NCBI RefSeq assembly: GCF_020497125.1
Contig: NC_059084.1
Span: forward strand, 10,753,501-10,817,500
Direction of reading: 5' to 3'
Source: Mauremys mutica
Lineage: Eukaryota; Chordata; Testudines; Geoemydidae
DNA: 64,000 nt
Shown piece by piece: positions 52,046 through 63,958 of this stretch (position 1 is its first letter; the number at the start of each line of letters is the position of its first letter). A program made the translations under genes and the position numbers. Below the pieces are notes generated by a model, which was not told the DNA's origin, searched no databases, and saw nothing but the letters and a program-made list of their open reading frames with translations.

Positions 52046-54911
52046 TGGTCTCTGCTTCTCCTCAGGATTACACACACAATTGCTTCTCTGGGCTTTGTGC
52101 CTCTAACACACGCCAGTTAGAAAGACAATATCCTAGCCCCTGTGTTGGCAATCCAGGGACCTCCTCATCCCACACGGTTCAGCTCTGACCTGACATGTGC
52201 CTTGGGCAGTCCCTCTGTTGTTTGTTATCATAAAGAACTTCCCAGCAGGGAGTACTGTGGTATGATTATGTCTCGGAACTTGGAGATCTCTACTGCCCGG
52301 AAGTGCTGGATGAAAGAGAACACCATATGAGCAGGAAGGAACAAAGCCTGAATGTTGCCCTCTCTTGGTTCTTTCCTTTTTTATGCTCAGATACTGAATA
52401 GTTTGTAGTTTTCTCTACTACATAAAGGCACTTAATTGTTCCTTCCTTTGAATCTGACAGAGTGCTGGTATGCTCGCTGACTAACTCCCTCTGTGATTGT
52501 CTTTGGATCAAAGAGTCACCTGATAGAAGCCACTGGCACCTTTTAACATTACAGTAATGTTACTTCAGAAGGATTGTTGTCATCAATCCTCTTATTAACC
52601 CAGCCCTGCTTATATTTATTACCAGAGCCCCGTGTGTTTCGCAAATGTGGAATAACATGAAATAGAACAAAAACCAACCTATCAAACAAGATAAAATGAA
52701 AACGTTACCCTGCAGCGGCAGCTCCTGTCCTGCAGGGCTGGGCCAGCTCCCTGCTCTGGGCGTGGTGACCTGGCACACAAGGTCATAGCCCCACTCATGT
52801 TTGGACCATCCATCCCTTTGTCGTGACAGGGGGCGGGGTGCAGGGGAGAGCCTGGCACACAGGATTGCAGTGCCTGGGACACAGGGTTGCAGTGCCACTC
52901 ACTCGACTTTGACACAAGCGTCCTTACAAGTCATTGCAATTATGCCCTATGTTATGATATCGTTGGAGTTATGCATGCATTGTCTATGGAAAGAAGAATG
53001 GTGGTTTCGTTCTTTTATTGTTTGCAGTAGCAGCGCTAACTTGATTGTTAATTAAATATGGAACTATGATGAATTGAGAAGCATAAAGTCAAAGCGTTTT
53101 CTCTGTGGATTATTATACTTACATGGAGCAAAATTTTGTTTTCACTTATTTACACCAGTGTCAACTCCGATTAACTGTCAGCAGAATTTGGCCCAGGGTT
53201 TGGAAAGAATATCTTTGATCTCACTGTATACAAAGATGTGGACAATGCAGGCAGGTCTCATCCTCTAGATGTCACTGCTGTAATAGGGAGACAAGGTGGG
53301 TGAGGTAGTATTTTCTGTTGGTGCGAGAGACAAGCTTTCAAGTTTACACAGAGCTCCTGTTCATTATTACTACTGTAATGGCTTGCATGTTCCTCTTGGC
53401 AGTACTACAACTCAATGCCGTACTATAGCGAGCAGAGTAAGAGTTAAAGGGACACGGATACATTTAAAACCACTTTATTTAGGTATTTATTTTTGCAAAT
53501 TGCTAATGACACTTCCTGTATTAAATTGGAAATATTTAAAAAATTTAATTTAAGTCTCATTATTTGTGCTGTTTTTTTACTAGTTGTGTTTCTCTCTGCT
53601 CTTCCACAGCCAGTTTCTAATTGATTCGGATACTGGGCGGGTTCTCAGACATTAGCCAATGTTGCAATATTCCGGCTTCAAATATGGCTGCGGAAGGTTC
53701 ATTGGTTTATATGATTTTTTCCACTGGAATTAAAAGAAAATAAGGTTTAGGGAAACATTTCATGTTGCTTCTCATTTCCTTGATCAAGGTTGCATTTTGC
53801 TGTTACCACCATACTTTCTTATAGCTTCCATCTTCCTGATGATTTCTACCAAACAAGAATTCAGTAACTGCTGGTCCTGATCTCTTTTGCTCTGATTAGA
53901 GAAGGAGAAGGAGCATTGTCCCAGAGGCACGTTCAAGTCTGGGAGGAGGGAGTGCCTTGCTCACGAATGTCCCCTCTGTTGGTCTAAAAAGCTATGCTAG
54001 TAAGGTGGGTCTCAGATGGACTGCACAGAATTCCCTCAAGGGAAGGATTGGCAAGTCCGTGGAGAAAATGGGGTTCTTCAAGGCTCTTCTTTGTAACGCC
54101 CTTTTGAGAATGTAACGTGCTTGCTGTGTGACATCCTCATCATTACTGAGCCCTGCAGCCCAAGCCCCATGAGCCTGAGTCAGCTGACCTGGGCCAGCAG
54201 CAGCCTTGCCAGGGGTCTTTTACTGGAGTGTGTATTCGTACCCCAGAGAACTTTTCTCTTACTTTCTATGCTGTAAGCAAGAAATTTGATTGTCCCATAT
54301 TGAAAGAAATGACTGCCAAAAGATGGATCCGTAATGGGAATAAAGCCATCTGTTCTAGAACTGGTTGGAAAATATAATCAATTTCTTTAGAAAATGTTCA
54401 CAAAACCAAAAAAAACCCCACTCAAATTACCCTTTCCCCTAAAAAATTTTTGGGAAAAAATTATAGAAAATTTCCTAATTTTTAACTAGCATTATTCCAA
54501 ACATATCCAACCTTATAGGCAGGTGAGTATTATTGTTCCCATTGGGGGAAACCAGATGCTGAGTTATGATTCCAAAATACACAAAGGGTGTCTGTCAGTG
54601 TCAGGACAGGTTTAAAACTGAGGAGTTTCTGGTTCCTTATCCTAACTATGCCTTACTTTGGACACAATATTTACTCTGCTATGCAGTGCCCTCCCACTCT
54701 AGCAAGCCATGAATTTCACAAATAAGTCACTGCAGAATTTTCTTTTCAACTGTGTGAAAACCTTAAGCTATGACTTCACTGCAGAAGAATGTTTCTACAA
54801 TGAGATAGCTAACTTGATGTAAACTTCACTAGGAGACAAGTCACTGGTAGTTTTACCTTCACTAGCTACATCAGAGTAATGTAGACATAAGAAACAAATA
54901 ATTTAAGAGCA
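52046..54911. other. Non-coding stretch
   Basis: No gene recognised. 53640-53705 holds 'gggcggg', 'ccaat' and 'attgg' around 'atatggctgcgg', a possible promoter-like spot without further support. 54360-54480 is A/T-rich ('cacaaaaccaaaaaaaacccc', 'tttttgggaaaaaa'). Confidence 0.4.
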
Positions 54912-55170
54912 GGGCTGCCCGGGGAGTGTGGGGGGGGGGGGCAAGTGGGGCAATTTGCCCCAGGCCCCGGACCCCGCAGAGGCCCCCATGAGAGTTTTTT
55001 GGGGCCCCTGGAGCAGGGTCCTTCACTTGCTCCGGGGGCCCCGGAAAACTCTCGTGGGTCCCGGGCCCCCGGAGATTCTTCCGTATCGGGTCTTCGGCGG
55101 CAATTCGGCGGCGGGGGGACTTCCAGGGGGCCTGGGGAAGTCCCCAGGCCCCCTGAATCCTCTGGGCGAG
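54912..55170. mobile_element. CAGGGCTGCCCGGG-type DNA element
   Basis: Starts CAGGGCTGCCCGGGG and ends '..aatcctctgggcgagcct', whose reverse complement (aggctcgcccagaggatt) resembles the start. The interior has G/C-rich inverted pieces 'ggggcccctggagcaggg' / 'gctccgggggcccc' and 'cccccaggccccctg'. No TSD identified. Pro/Gly-rich frames (about 95-118 codons) are by-products. Confidence 0.6.
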
Positions 55171-56271
55171 CCTTTAGGTTTTGCATTATTCTACAGAAGG
55201 CCACTTCAACCATTAACCCCACTGGCCTGAGTTGAAGGTTAGGCTGAGGTCAATGGGGTTGCAGAGATAAAAAATGAAGGCAAAATAGGCCAATAGTTTC
55301 TAGAAACTGCAGGCACGTAAGGGCTGACATCTATATTTTAGACTATATTATCCGGTCATCAGTTTAGCTGTCTCGTTATCGCTACATAATACAAGAACCT
55401 TTATTTTCCATGCCATTTTAAAATGTGCTTTCCTTTCTATGATGTCAATTACATCTTAAGTGCTGAGTTTCTTGTGCTGGCAAAGGAGGACTTGATGAGC
55501 TTTACTCTTTTACTGATAGTCATTTATCTCCACAGCCATTATCAAAATGTTTCTTCCGACAGCTGGTGCCAGAAGAGCTATCCCCATGTAATGATCTTTC
55601 CAAAGGATTTAAAGGTAGAACACTTAAGCACTAGGCAGTCTCCATGTGAAACAGACAAGTTTATAGGATTGAATATAGTCTTTAGAGTAGAGCAACTCTG
55701 GAGTTAAAGTACATAAACAGATACATGCATTCAGAACTTCAGAAATACCTGAAAGGGATTGATGCCCTGCAGAGACACTGACAAAGCCCCCTGGCCCAGA
55801 TTATGCAATTAAGGCACCAGTCCCTTATCTAAAGCCATTAGAGTGTGGGGATAATGTGCATCTGCAGAACACTAGTGGCTTTGTGACTCAGAGTACAATC
55901 TGGCCACCTGTATTATTTGCTGACTAGTAAAAACATGTCACAGCCTTCTGGATGGTCGCTGTAAAGGGAGTTATGTGATTAATTCTCTTTTTAAGCTAAA
56001 TATAATGTTAATGTCCTATAAAGGGGCCATGCACACCCAGTGCCAATCTCAAAATGGCTTATAATTGCTTTTTTGGTGGAATTATCCACCAAATTATCTT
56101 CAGCAGCTTTGAGGCCACAGAAGAATTCTTCAGTTGAGTTAGCTGCCACCTCCTGAGGAAGTGGATTACCTACGTTGAAGGGAGAACCCAAGTGTCACAG
56201 TGGTGCAGTGGCAGCACTGCAGCTGCACTGCTGTAGTGTTTTAAGTGTAGACAAGTTGTCAGAGTCTACGC
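55171..56271. other. Non-coding stretch, nothing recognised
   Basis: No repeat family or gene that I can name. The frame at 55423-55707 (plus) has no domain. Confidence 0.4.
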
Positions 56272-56465
56272 CGGGGTAGTCAACTATTTTTTTGTCAAGG
56301 TTCAAATTTCTGGGTCAAGGTCTAATCAAGGTCCAGACTCCAGAGAAAATAACAACAAACAACAACAATAATGATAATAATAAGTAAATAAAAAGATTTC
56401 AGGGTCTGTTCAAAAGCATCTGGCGCTCTGGATTTGGTCCGTAGTCTGCCTATTGACTACGCCTG
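56272..56465. mobile_element. 'AGGGGTAGTCAATAGG' MITE, copy 2
   Basis: Ends CGGGGTAGTCAACTA and (reverse complement) CAGGCGTAGTCAATAGGC. Flanks GTCTACGC (56264-56271) and GTCTAAGC (56466-56473) agree at 7/8, so hAT-type. Same family as 45904-46072, inverted; the ATT/AAT-rich middle is shared. Confidence 0.85.
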
Positions 56466-56954
56466 GTCTAAGCGATGCAAATTGGCATAGCTCCATTGAA
56501 GTCTAGTAAGTGAGGATCTGGATCATTGCATTGTGCACCTATTTCTCACAAGGGTATGTATTATTTTTGGGGCTATCGGTTAATCAGTTAACTCACACAA
56601 TTAACTCAAAAAAATTAATCGCAGTTTTAATCGCACTGTGAACCAATAGAATACCAATTGAAATCTATTAAATATTTTGGATGTTTTTCTACATTTTCAT
56701 ATGTATGTTTCATATGTATGTTTCATATGTATTTCTATGTTGTAACTGAAATCAAAGTATATTCTTTCTTATTACAAATATTTGCATTGTAAAAATGATA
56801 AACAAAAGAAATGGTATTTTTCAATTCATACAAGTACTGTAGTGCAATCCCTTTATCGTGTAAGTGCAATTTATAAATGTAGATTTTTTTGTTACATAAC
56901 TGCACTCAAAAACAAAACAATGTAAAACTTCAGAGCCTACAAGTCCACTCAGTC

Positions 56955-57175
56955 CTACTTCTTGTTCGCCCAATCGCTAAGACAAACAAGTTTGCTTACA
57001 TTTACAGGAGATAATGCTGCCCTCTTCTTATTTACAATGTCACCAGAAAGGGAGAACAGGCATTTGATTGGCACTTTTGTAGCTGGCATTGCAAGGTATT
57101 TACGTGCCAGATATGCTAAACATTCGTATGCCCCTTCATGCTTCAGCCACCATTCCAGAGGACATGCTTCCATGC
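56955..57175 (-). pseudogene. hAT transposase C-terminal dimerisation region (left arm)
   Basis: Minus-strand frame reads ACPLEWWLKHEGAYECLAYL, ARKYLAMPATKVPIKCLFSL, SGDIVNKKRAALSPVNVSKL, VCLSDWANKK then stop. The hAT C-terminal dimerisation domain has WW...(Y)P.LA..AR..L.(I/M)PA(T/S)...(S/C)ER.FS..G.(I/V)....R..L.P..V..L. Here Ser-Glu-Arg is changed to Ile-Lys-Cys. The frame remains open in this arm, but only the terminal about 75 residues exist. Confidence 0.85.
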
Positions 57176-57369
57176 TGATGATGCTTGTTAAAAAAAAGAA
57201 TGCATTAATTAAATTTGTGACTGAACCCCTTGGGGGAGAATTGTATGTCCCCTGCTCTGTTTTACCCACATTCTGCCATATATTTCATGTTATAGCAGTC
57301 TCAGATGATCACCCAGCACATGTTCATTTTAAGAACACTTTCACTGCAGATTTGACAAAACACGAAGAA

Positions 57370-57855
57370 GGTACCAATGTGAGATTTCTAAAGATAGCTA
57401 CAGCACTCGTCCCAAGGTTTAAGAATCTGAAGTGCCTTCCAAAATCTTAGAGGGACGAGGTGTGGAGCATGCTTTCAGAAGTCTTAAAAGAGCAACATTC
57501 TGATGCGGAAATTATAGAACCTGAACCACCAAAAAAGAAAATCAACCCTCTGCTGGTGGCATCTGACTCAGATAATGAAAATGAACATGCATCAGTCCGC
57601 AATGCTTTGGATTGTTATTGAGCAGAATCTGTCATCAGCATATATGCATGTCCTATGGAATGGTGGTTGAAGCATGAAGGGACATATGAAACTTCAGCAC
57701 ATCTGGCACGTAAATATCTTGTGACGCCGGCTACACCAGTGCCATGAGAACGCCTGTTCTCACTTTCAGGTGACATTGTATACAAGAAGTGTGCAGCATT
57801 ATCTCCTGCAAATGTAAACAAAATTGTTTTGAGTGATTGGCTGAATAAGAAGTAG
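57370..57855 (+). pseudogene. hAT transposase C-terminal part (central and right arm)
   Basis: Plus-strand frame reads FLKIATALVPRFKNLKCLPK (the hAT 'LDPRFK.L..L' block, Asp changed to Val), stop, RDEVWSMLSEVLKEQ, an acidic/Lys-rich linker (EPEPPKKK, DSDNENEH), LDCY, stop, then MEWWLKHEGTYETSAHLARK, YLVTPATPVP, stop, ERLFSLSGDIVYKK and a final LSDWLNKK. Three in-frame stops, so it cannot make transposase. Compared with the left arm it keeps ERLFS. Confidence 0.85.
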
Positions 57856-58175
57856 GACTGAGTGGACTTGCAGGCTCTAAAATGTTACATTGTTTTATTT
57901 TTGAATGCTGTTTTTTTTGTACATAATTCTACATTTGTAAGTTCAACTTTCATGATAAAGAGATTGCACTACAGTACTTGTATTAGGTGAACTGAAAAAT
58001 ACTATTTCTTTCATTTTTTTACTGTGCAAATAATTGTAATAAATATAAAGTGAGCACTGTACACTTTTATTTGAAAATGTAGAAAACATCCAAAATATTT
58101 AAATAAATGATATTCTATTATTGTTTAACAGTGTGATTAATCGCGATTAATTTTTTAAATTGCTTGATAGTCCTA

Positions 58176-58534
58176 GTTATTTTCACAGCCTATGAAGCAA
58201 TACATCAAAGTTAGAGAATAATCTAGTGTTAAATCAACTGAACAACAGCAAAGCTAGAGAAGCAGGGAGAAATGCTGACTGAAAATTGCTATAATATAAA
58301 ATTAATGTCATCATATTTACTAAACTATTGTGATTTTCAAAGAAACCTATGGCCAAAACTTGTCTCAATGCAGATCACATACAAACTTAAGACATATGTT
58401 AGCTCAGATATACTGACTGCTTTGTATAAATATTGCTAGTGATTCACTTATGTTGTCTTCTTTCTTGGATATTCTTCAACACTTGAGGAAGATGTAGAGA
58501 TCGACATCAAGATTAAAACAATGTCAGCGTCATG
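58176..58534. other. Short non-coding stretch
   Basis: Nothing recognised. Confidence 0.4.
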
Positions 58535-58790
58535 TTCATAGAAATGTAGGGCTAGAAGGCACCTTGAGAGGTCATCAAGTCCAGCCCCCTGCACTGAGGC
58601 AGGACCAAGAAAACCTAGATTATTCCTAACAGGTGTTTGTCCAACCCTGTTCTTAAAAAACTCCAATGATGGGGATTCCACAACCTCCCTGGGAAGCTTA
58701 TTCCAGACCTTAACTACACTTATAGTTACAAAGTTTTTCCTAATATCTAAACTAAATTTCCTTTGCTGCACATTAAGCCCATATTGTAAC
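58535..58790 (-). mobile_element. CR1 LINE 3' fragment, reverse
   Basis: Minus strand gives FSLDIRKNFVTISVVKVWNK, LPREVVESPSLEFFKN, then the 3' end 'aggtgccttctagccctaca' reversed here as 'gtagggctagaaggcacctt', with 'tccagccccctgcactgagg'. Matches the last ORF blocks of the copy ending at 8213. Confidence 0.9.
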
Positions 58791-59396
58791 CACAGACATG
58801 GATGGCTCGTGAACCTGTGGCTGGGGGAGCTAGCCTCAGCCCTGCCTCTTCTGCACACCCCAGGACCCAGAGCCCCCACACCACAGCAGCCGGCTCCCAC
58901 CCCAGGCTGGCTAGTGCCCACAGGCCCTCCCGGCAGCCCCAGAGCCCCAGGGGGGAGAGTGCACAGCAGCAGCACTGCAGACTCCCTGGCACTGGGAAGG
59001 CGGGTGGCATGGCTCCAGCCCCTGGAGCCCAGTGGCACTGTCAAAGTGGGGTCCTGGGGATGGAGTGTGGGTGGGGAAGTGGCACCGCCTCTCCCAGCCT
59101 CCCCTACCGGCTGCCCGTGACCACAGATCATGAGCATTAGAGAGGATCAGTCCTATACAAACATACAGGAGGAGACAATCCTTACCTTGAAGAGCCTGTA
59201 ATCTAAGTAGACAAGACAAACAGTAAGAGAGAAGCAATGTATAAGGAGAACATCAGAGACATTTCTCTTCTCCACTGACCGGGTGCTACAGCTGATTGCA
59301 CCATCATTCTTCCTCACCTCACAGAAATAGATTCTGGTTCAGTGGAAGTGCCTGCTTTAAAAAATCCTATCAGATGATGCTCTAGATACTGAAAGG
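58791..59396. other. GC-rich, then an old repeat piece
   Basis: 58800-59125 is GC-rich without CpG enrichment and opens overlapping frames on both strands; I see no domain. 59140-59225 ('ctatacaaacatacaggagg', 'acaatccttaccttgaagag', 'cctgtaatctaagtagacaa') is a conserved-looking repeat related to 36775-36850. Confidence 0.45.
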
Positions 59397-59423
59397 TTTT
59401 TTTTTATCATAGAAACCTTTAAT
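59397..59423 (-). terminator. ATTAAA signal and A-tract of the SPCS1 retrocopy
   Basis: On the minus strand ATTAAA (59423-59418) is followed 12 bases later by nine A's (59405-59397), 50 bases after the stop codon. This is a relic of the polyadenylated mRNA end that was reverse transcribed. Confidence 0.75.
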
Positions 59424-59472
59424 GAAGCAAAATTCTCCAATGTTACATCATGACGGTTCATATTCTTCAACT

Positions 59473-59772
59473 TTAAGTATGCCGTTTCAGTTCTCTCTCT
59501 GCTGGCTTCTTATCTTCTGTTCCCAATTCTTGGACAGGTAGCCATTTCAGAGGATTGTGGCGGTACATAGGCCATGAAGGGAGTGTTAGCAGGCACGATA
59601 AAGCAAATCCAGCCATAACTATATAGACAGTCCAACCAAACTGTTCAGCCATGTAGCCATAGATAAAACCAACTACTGCAGAAACAAGAATGATCCCTTG
59701 AAAAATCTGTTCTGATAGTTTTTGACCCTTATAGTCCATCTGGGTGGGGTTGGAGCCAAATACGTCCAGCAT
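59473..59772 (-). CDS. SPCS1: SPCS1-like retrocopy, intact ORF
   Basis: Intronless copy of signal peptidase complex subunit 1, an ER membrane protein that assists the signal peptidase and has two membrane spans. The 99-codon frame begins [20 protein letters not shown], then [20 protein letters not shown] (first span), [20 protein letters not shown] (second span) and PLKWLPVQ near the charged tail; length is close to the usual about 102. The end reads KRHT-stop, so the last few residues differ from the form I remember (KRHAKNN). The frame is open upstream to 59907, but MLD is the homologous start; the upstream part looks like 5' UTR. Normal SPCS1 genes have introns, and with the A tract downstream this is a processed copy. 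Whether it is expressed is unknown. Likely source: CR1/LINE machinery. Confidence 0.85.
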   Translation of the reverse strand: MLDVFGSNPTQMDYKGQKLSEQIFQGIILVSAVVGFIYGYMAEQFGWTVYIVMAGFALSCLLTLPSWPMYRHNPLKWLPVQELGTEDKKPAERELKRHT

Positions 59773-60010
59773 GGTGCTAGCGACGGAAGTCGCCTCGTAT
59801 TGAAAGGTTGTTGTGAGTGGCTTCAGTTCCTGCCCCATGGAGGCTCCCGACATAACTCTGGGCTGTTTCCATGGGTTGGCATCAGGGGTCGGCAGTTTCT
59901 CCTGCACCCCTGCAATGCTTGCTGGCAGCGTCTTTGCTCACCAGATGAGAAGTATGTTTTCAGCTGTGGATTCTTCTGGAAATGACAAGCTGGAATAAGG
60001 AGGACAAACA
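59773..60010 (-). other. Probable 5' UTR part of the SPCS1 retrocopy
   Basis: Minus strand just before the start has 'ggcgacttccgtcgctagcacc', CpG-containing unlike the surroundings, consistent with a housekeeping-gene 5' UTR carried along. How far the retrocopy extends is unclear, and no TSD was found. Confidence 0.4.
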
Positions 60011-63000
60011 AGCATGGGACTGAGGCCTTTCCAAGGAATACTGTGCTTTCTGCAACAGATGCATTACAGGGCAGTTGTGAGACACTGTATCACACCAAGC
60101 TCCGGTAAGGGAGTTCATATATTGTTAGCGTATATGACAAGAGCATATTGGACAGCCCAGTGGCAGCTTCTTCATTGCCATGTGGAGACTTGGATTGCAT
60201 TTCCCTCTAATTGTCTCACTTCCCAAGAATCCCATGCAGGCAGCGAACTCAGTCCCTGGGGAGGAGCAGGTGTTGTCCACTAGCAACTCCTCTGCATGAT
60301 TAAAGAAGCCACATTGACAGAGATGGATGGAAGATCGGGGTGCAGCAGAAAAGAGAAAGAAGACTGGGGAGGGGGATGCTAAGGGCTGCAAAGGGCTCTT
60401 GGGAGGGAAGAGTTCTAATCGTTAAAATAAGCAGAAAAAGTCCTGGGAAAATCACCTACAATGTAATTATTCCAAAGCCTTTTATTTCTAGAGCAACTGT
60501 GAGAGCCCAAAGCACTTTACCCAGAGCTCACAAAGTAACCCATCATGGAAATACAGTCACTTCTTGCAGCCATCTTGGGCCAGCAACACTCTATTTCAAT
60601 CTTTAGGCTTGGAAGTGACAAATAAATTCCGCAAGTGAAACTGCAGGGGAATTTAGGTCTCCTGAACAAATGAGTGTTAGCTAAGTGTTTGGAGATAATT
60701 AGCCCTTTAGTCACTGTGCATGTATGCCCATGACCTAAGTTAGGATCCATGGACCAAATACTATCCTGCTGAAAACTCAAACTGAAATCACTAGAGCTTA
60801 ATTTCTGCTCAAAGACCTGATCCAATGGTGATTGGAATCAGTGGAAAGACTCCCACTGACTTTAATGGGCACTGGATCAGGCTCCAAGTGAATTGCTGCA
60901 TTCCCAATGTCTAGAAATGTACAGCCGCAGTGAAAAATGTTACAATGTTGCAATTAATATTGTAATTTATACTTGTTTTTAAACAAACTGGAGAAAGATT
61001 TGTGTAAAAAAAAATATGTGCTGGATTGTAAAACATTTGGATTTTTGCTTAGACCTCTCTGTGCCTTTGAAATCTCTTTCCTTGACTAACTATGCTTTTT
61101 GCTAAGCATGTACAAGGAGGTACTTTATTCTTCAATATACAATTGGTTGTATTTGGCTTGTAATCCAGGTTAAACTTTCAATGGCTACTGACAATTCATC
61201 AGGAAAGAGAAACAAACTCACAAAGAAACCATCTATAACACTTGGGTTTTGGGGAAAAATTCCTATTTGCAGTTTAGAGGATAGTTCTAGTCTGACTACT
61301 TATTAGGACCTGGAAAGCAACAAGCAAGAAGACTTTGGAAAGAAAGATCAATGTAGCTCTGACAGCCAAGTTTAAGAATACTTGTTCAGCACTAAAGAGA
61401 AAAAGGCCGGATTAAAGTGGGAAAGAAAGAAGGGATCAATAGTTCCCATCTCAGAGAAAATGAGGATTACTGGACAAGTCCCTGATCTTAGCTTTCTGGT
61501 TGCTGTAACAATTTCTTACTGAGAAATCGATTGCCTCACTGATCACATTTTTAATGCAGTTTTGTAAGGTTTTGGGTTTACATTTAAAAAGGACAAACAG
61601 AAAGGGATAGAGGTCAAAAAAAGGCTTATTGGAAAGTCACTCCTTTTCTCAGACAACACAGGCCACCAGTGCTGAACCAGAGTTTGTGGATGCCTCCCAG
61701 CTCCCGACAACACCCTGAGGAGAGAAGAGCATGGCAAATAATTTAGCCTGTGGGCTGCTTTTCAGATTAGTTTTGCCATTTTCCTTGATAGCAGGTAAGA
61801 AAATTTGCATTCACGTTTAAAGAGTAATGTTTCAAGATGCTACAAAATGTGGGCAAAATTTACCTTTGATGTAATTCCATGGAGGACAGTAGATTCAGAC
61901 TAGGGATGAAATTGGCCAAATTCTTTTAAAATTCAACCAAAAACAGTATGAGAACCAAAAGAAAGAAGTTTTAAAGAGTTGGTTTTAGAGAACTGCATTT
62001 GGCTATAATTTGAACGAGAGATAATATATAAAATACAATTGTATTGCATTGGATAGAACATCACATACTTCAGATAAGAACAATACTAGGCGACCACCTA
62101 TTTATAGTGTGGGATTATTAATTTACAGAAGATGAAAAACACATTACATTTTCCTGCATCTTGTATTCAAGTGCTATGTTGGTAAGTAATATATGTGTGT
62201 ATGTTTCGGGACATCTTGGAAGATGTTCTCTCTATTCTCCAAGATATCTTCCTGATGGATAATACTTTTAGAGAAAATTGTTTTGCAATGAAGGATCACT
62301 ACCAAAATATCATGGCCCCCGCTTTGAGGGGCACTCGGATTAAATCCTGTTTTGCTCAGTTGATAGGTCTGCTTTTTTAGTGAAGGTCTGCTTAGTGTAT
62401 TCTTCTAATGAAGGACCTGATTATAAAATGTGAATTGATAAAATTGCAGTATATTATTATAATTTAATTTATCCATTTGTAATTTAATTTATCCTCCTGA
62501 GATCTTATTGTTTTTGTACAGCTACTATATCTCTTAAGTTTTTATCATATAAACACTATCCTGGCAAAAATGCATGGACAAAATGTTTTCTTTCATTATT
62601 CTACTCTACAAGTCAATTTCATACACAGGTTCCAATTCAGATAGCTTTGTCTTTAGGCATGAGGCAAACCTGCTCTCCGAAATTCATATTTTCTTATTGT
62701 GGCTTGATTTCTTATTGTTGTACATTTGTGTTTTGAAAAACACTTTGTATTTAATGTACTCAGTAATATTTTACACTTACAGAGAGAGAGACTGCATTTA
62801 GGAAATTTAGCATACATTAGTAGTACAAATTTATATTAGGATTAACTTATCATAAAAATATATCGGCTAGAAATTAATTGCAGCTTTGTCCTACATCCTC
62901 TGTAAGTAAGCAATCCTTGAAAATAGAAGCCTGCAACTACATTACTGTTTTCATAATATTTACTACATATAAAATTTGTCTGGATTATACATTTCTTTGT

Positions 63001-63784
63001 AGAGTTCATAATCTCGGTTTCTTTTCCAAATACAATGCTTGAAAGGTGAATTTCCATTGCAAAAATATTTTGCATTGAAAAGCTGGCCAATTTGTTATTG
63101 TTGTTTTTTAATTTGGTAATATTAGTTTTATTGCTGATTGAATGAATTGCACATTTTCAATGGTTTGCATGTGTTATTGAAAATTTACTTGAAATATAGG
63201 TTTGAGGTCAATATAGATTTTAAAGTTTAGTGTTCCATTCCCAAACTCTTTCATAAGACAAGGGTCCCTTTGATTTCAGTGCAAGCTGTTATAAGAAGTG
63301 CAGGATTATACGCTGTGTTTCAAGCCCATTTCTCATCAATACAATCACAATACAATACAAAAATCTTAAAAATCCCTAGCAAAGGAAAAATTTGCATCCA
63401 AACTACCCCCAACTCTAGATTCACAACCACATACTCATCCATATTCCCCTCCTACTTGCCACCACAACATATTCCCTGCCAGTACAAACCTATACCTACC
63501 CACAGTTCATACATCTGATTACTTATGATTAAATCTTTATCCTAAGAGTGACTGCTGTAAGTGTGGTATGGATAATCATTTTTCATACATTATAAAGACA
63601 TTTAATCTTCACTATGACAACAGGCCACAACAGAGCCTTAATTACGGAATGGTACTGATTCATGTGATAATTCAAGTGATCATCACTTTGATCATAGAGC
63701 ATGTTTTATCTCTTTCCATGACCCTTCATATCTACCACCAATACTTATATGGCTTCCATTAGCAAGCTATCTGAGCAACAAACA
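60011..63784. other. Non-coding stretch, mostly AT-rich
   Basis: 60470-60560 weakly resembles a MIR-like core. 60745-60895 is an imperfect palindromic repeat ('gatccaatggtgattggaatcagtgg'). 62840-63200 is strongly AT-rich. No gene is recognised; all frames are short and without domains. Confidence 0.45.
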
Positions 63785-63958
63785 GTCTTTAATGTATTTA
63801 TCCTCACAATACCCCTGTTAGGTAGGGCAGTGTTATTATTACAGATGAGGAATTAAAGCAGAGGCTAAGTGAGTTGCTCAAGGTCACACAGGAAGTCTGT
63901 GGCAGAGTAGGGAACTGCTGAGTCCCAGGCTAGTGTCCCAGCCACTGGAACAGCCTCT
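63785..63958 (-). mobile_element. MIR-like SINE
   Basis: Reads 'tatttatcctcacaataccc', 'ttacagatgaggaattaaag', 'ttgctcaaggtcacacagga' and 'ctgagtcccaggctagtgtc', the reverse complement of the MIR core and head. A common ancient amniote SINE. Confidence 0.85.

Larger units (their letters stand above)
56568..58175. mobile_element. Foldback hAT element, 1.6 kb
   Basis: Outer ends TGGGGCTATC and (reverse complement) TAGGACTATC; flanks ATTATTTT (56560-56567) and GTTATTTT (58176-58183) agree at 7/8. The two outer thirds (about 56568-57189 and 57626-58175) are diverged inverted copies of each other, both covering the transposase C-terminus and the 3' non-coding end. The central part (57190-57625) is single-copy plus-strand transposase sequence. 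Thus the element has one internal piece of gene with its own 3' end on the right and an inverted second 3' end on the left instead of a 5' end. Non-autonomous, with degenerate reading frames. Confidence 0.88.

Noticed and set aside
56962..57450. 162-codon plus-strand frame
   Set aside because: Its first two thirds are antisense to the transposase in the left arm; only the last about 25 residues are transposase-like, so it is not a single gene.
58448..59137. 229-codon minus-strand frame as a gene
   Set aside because: It joins a CR1 ORF end to a GC-rich stretch with no domain; the CR1 part is a dead fragment.
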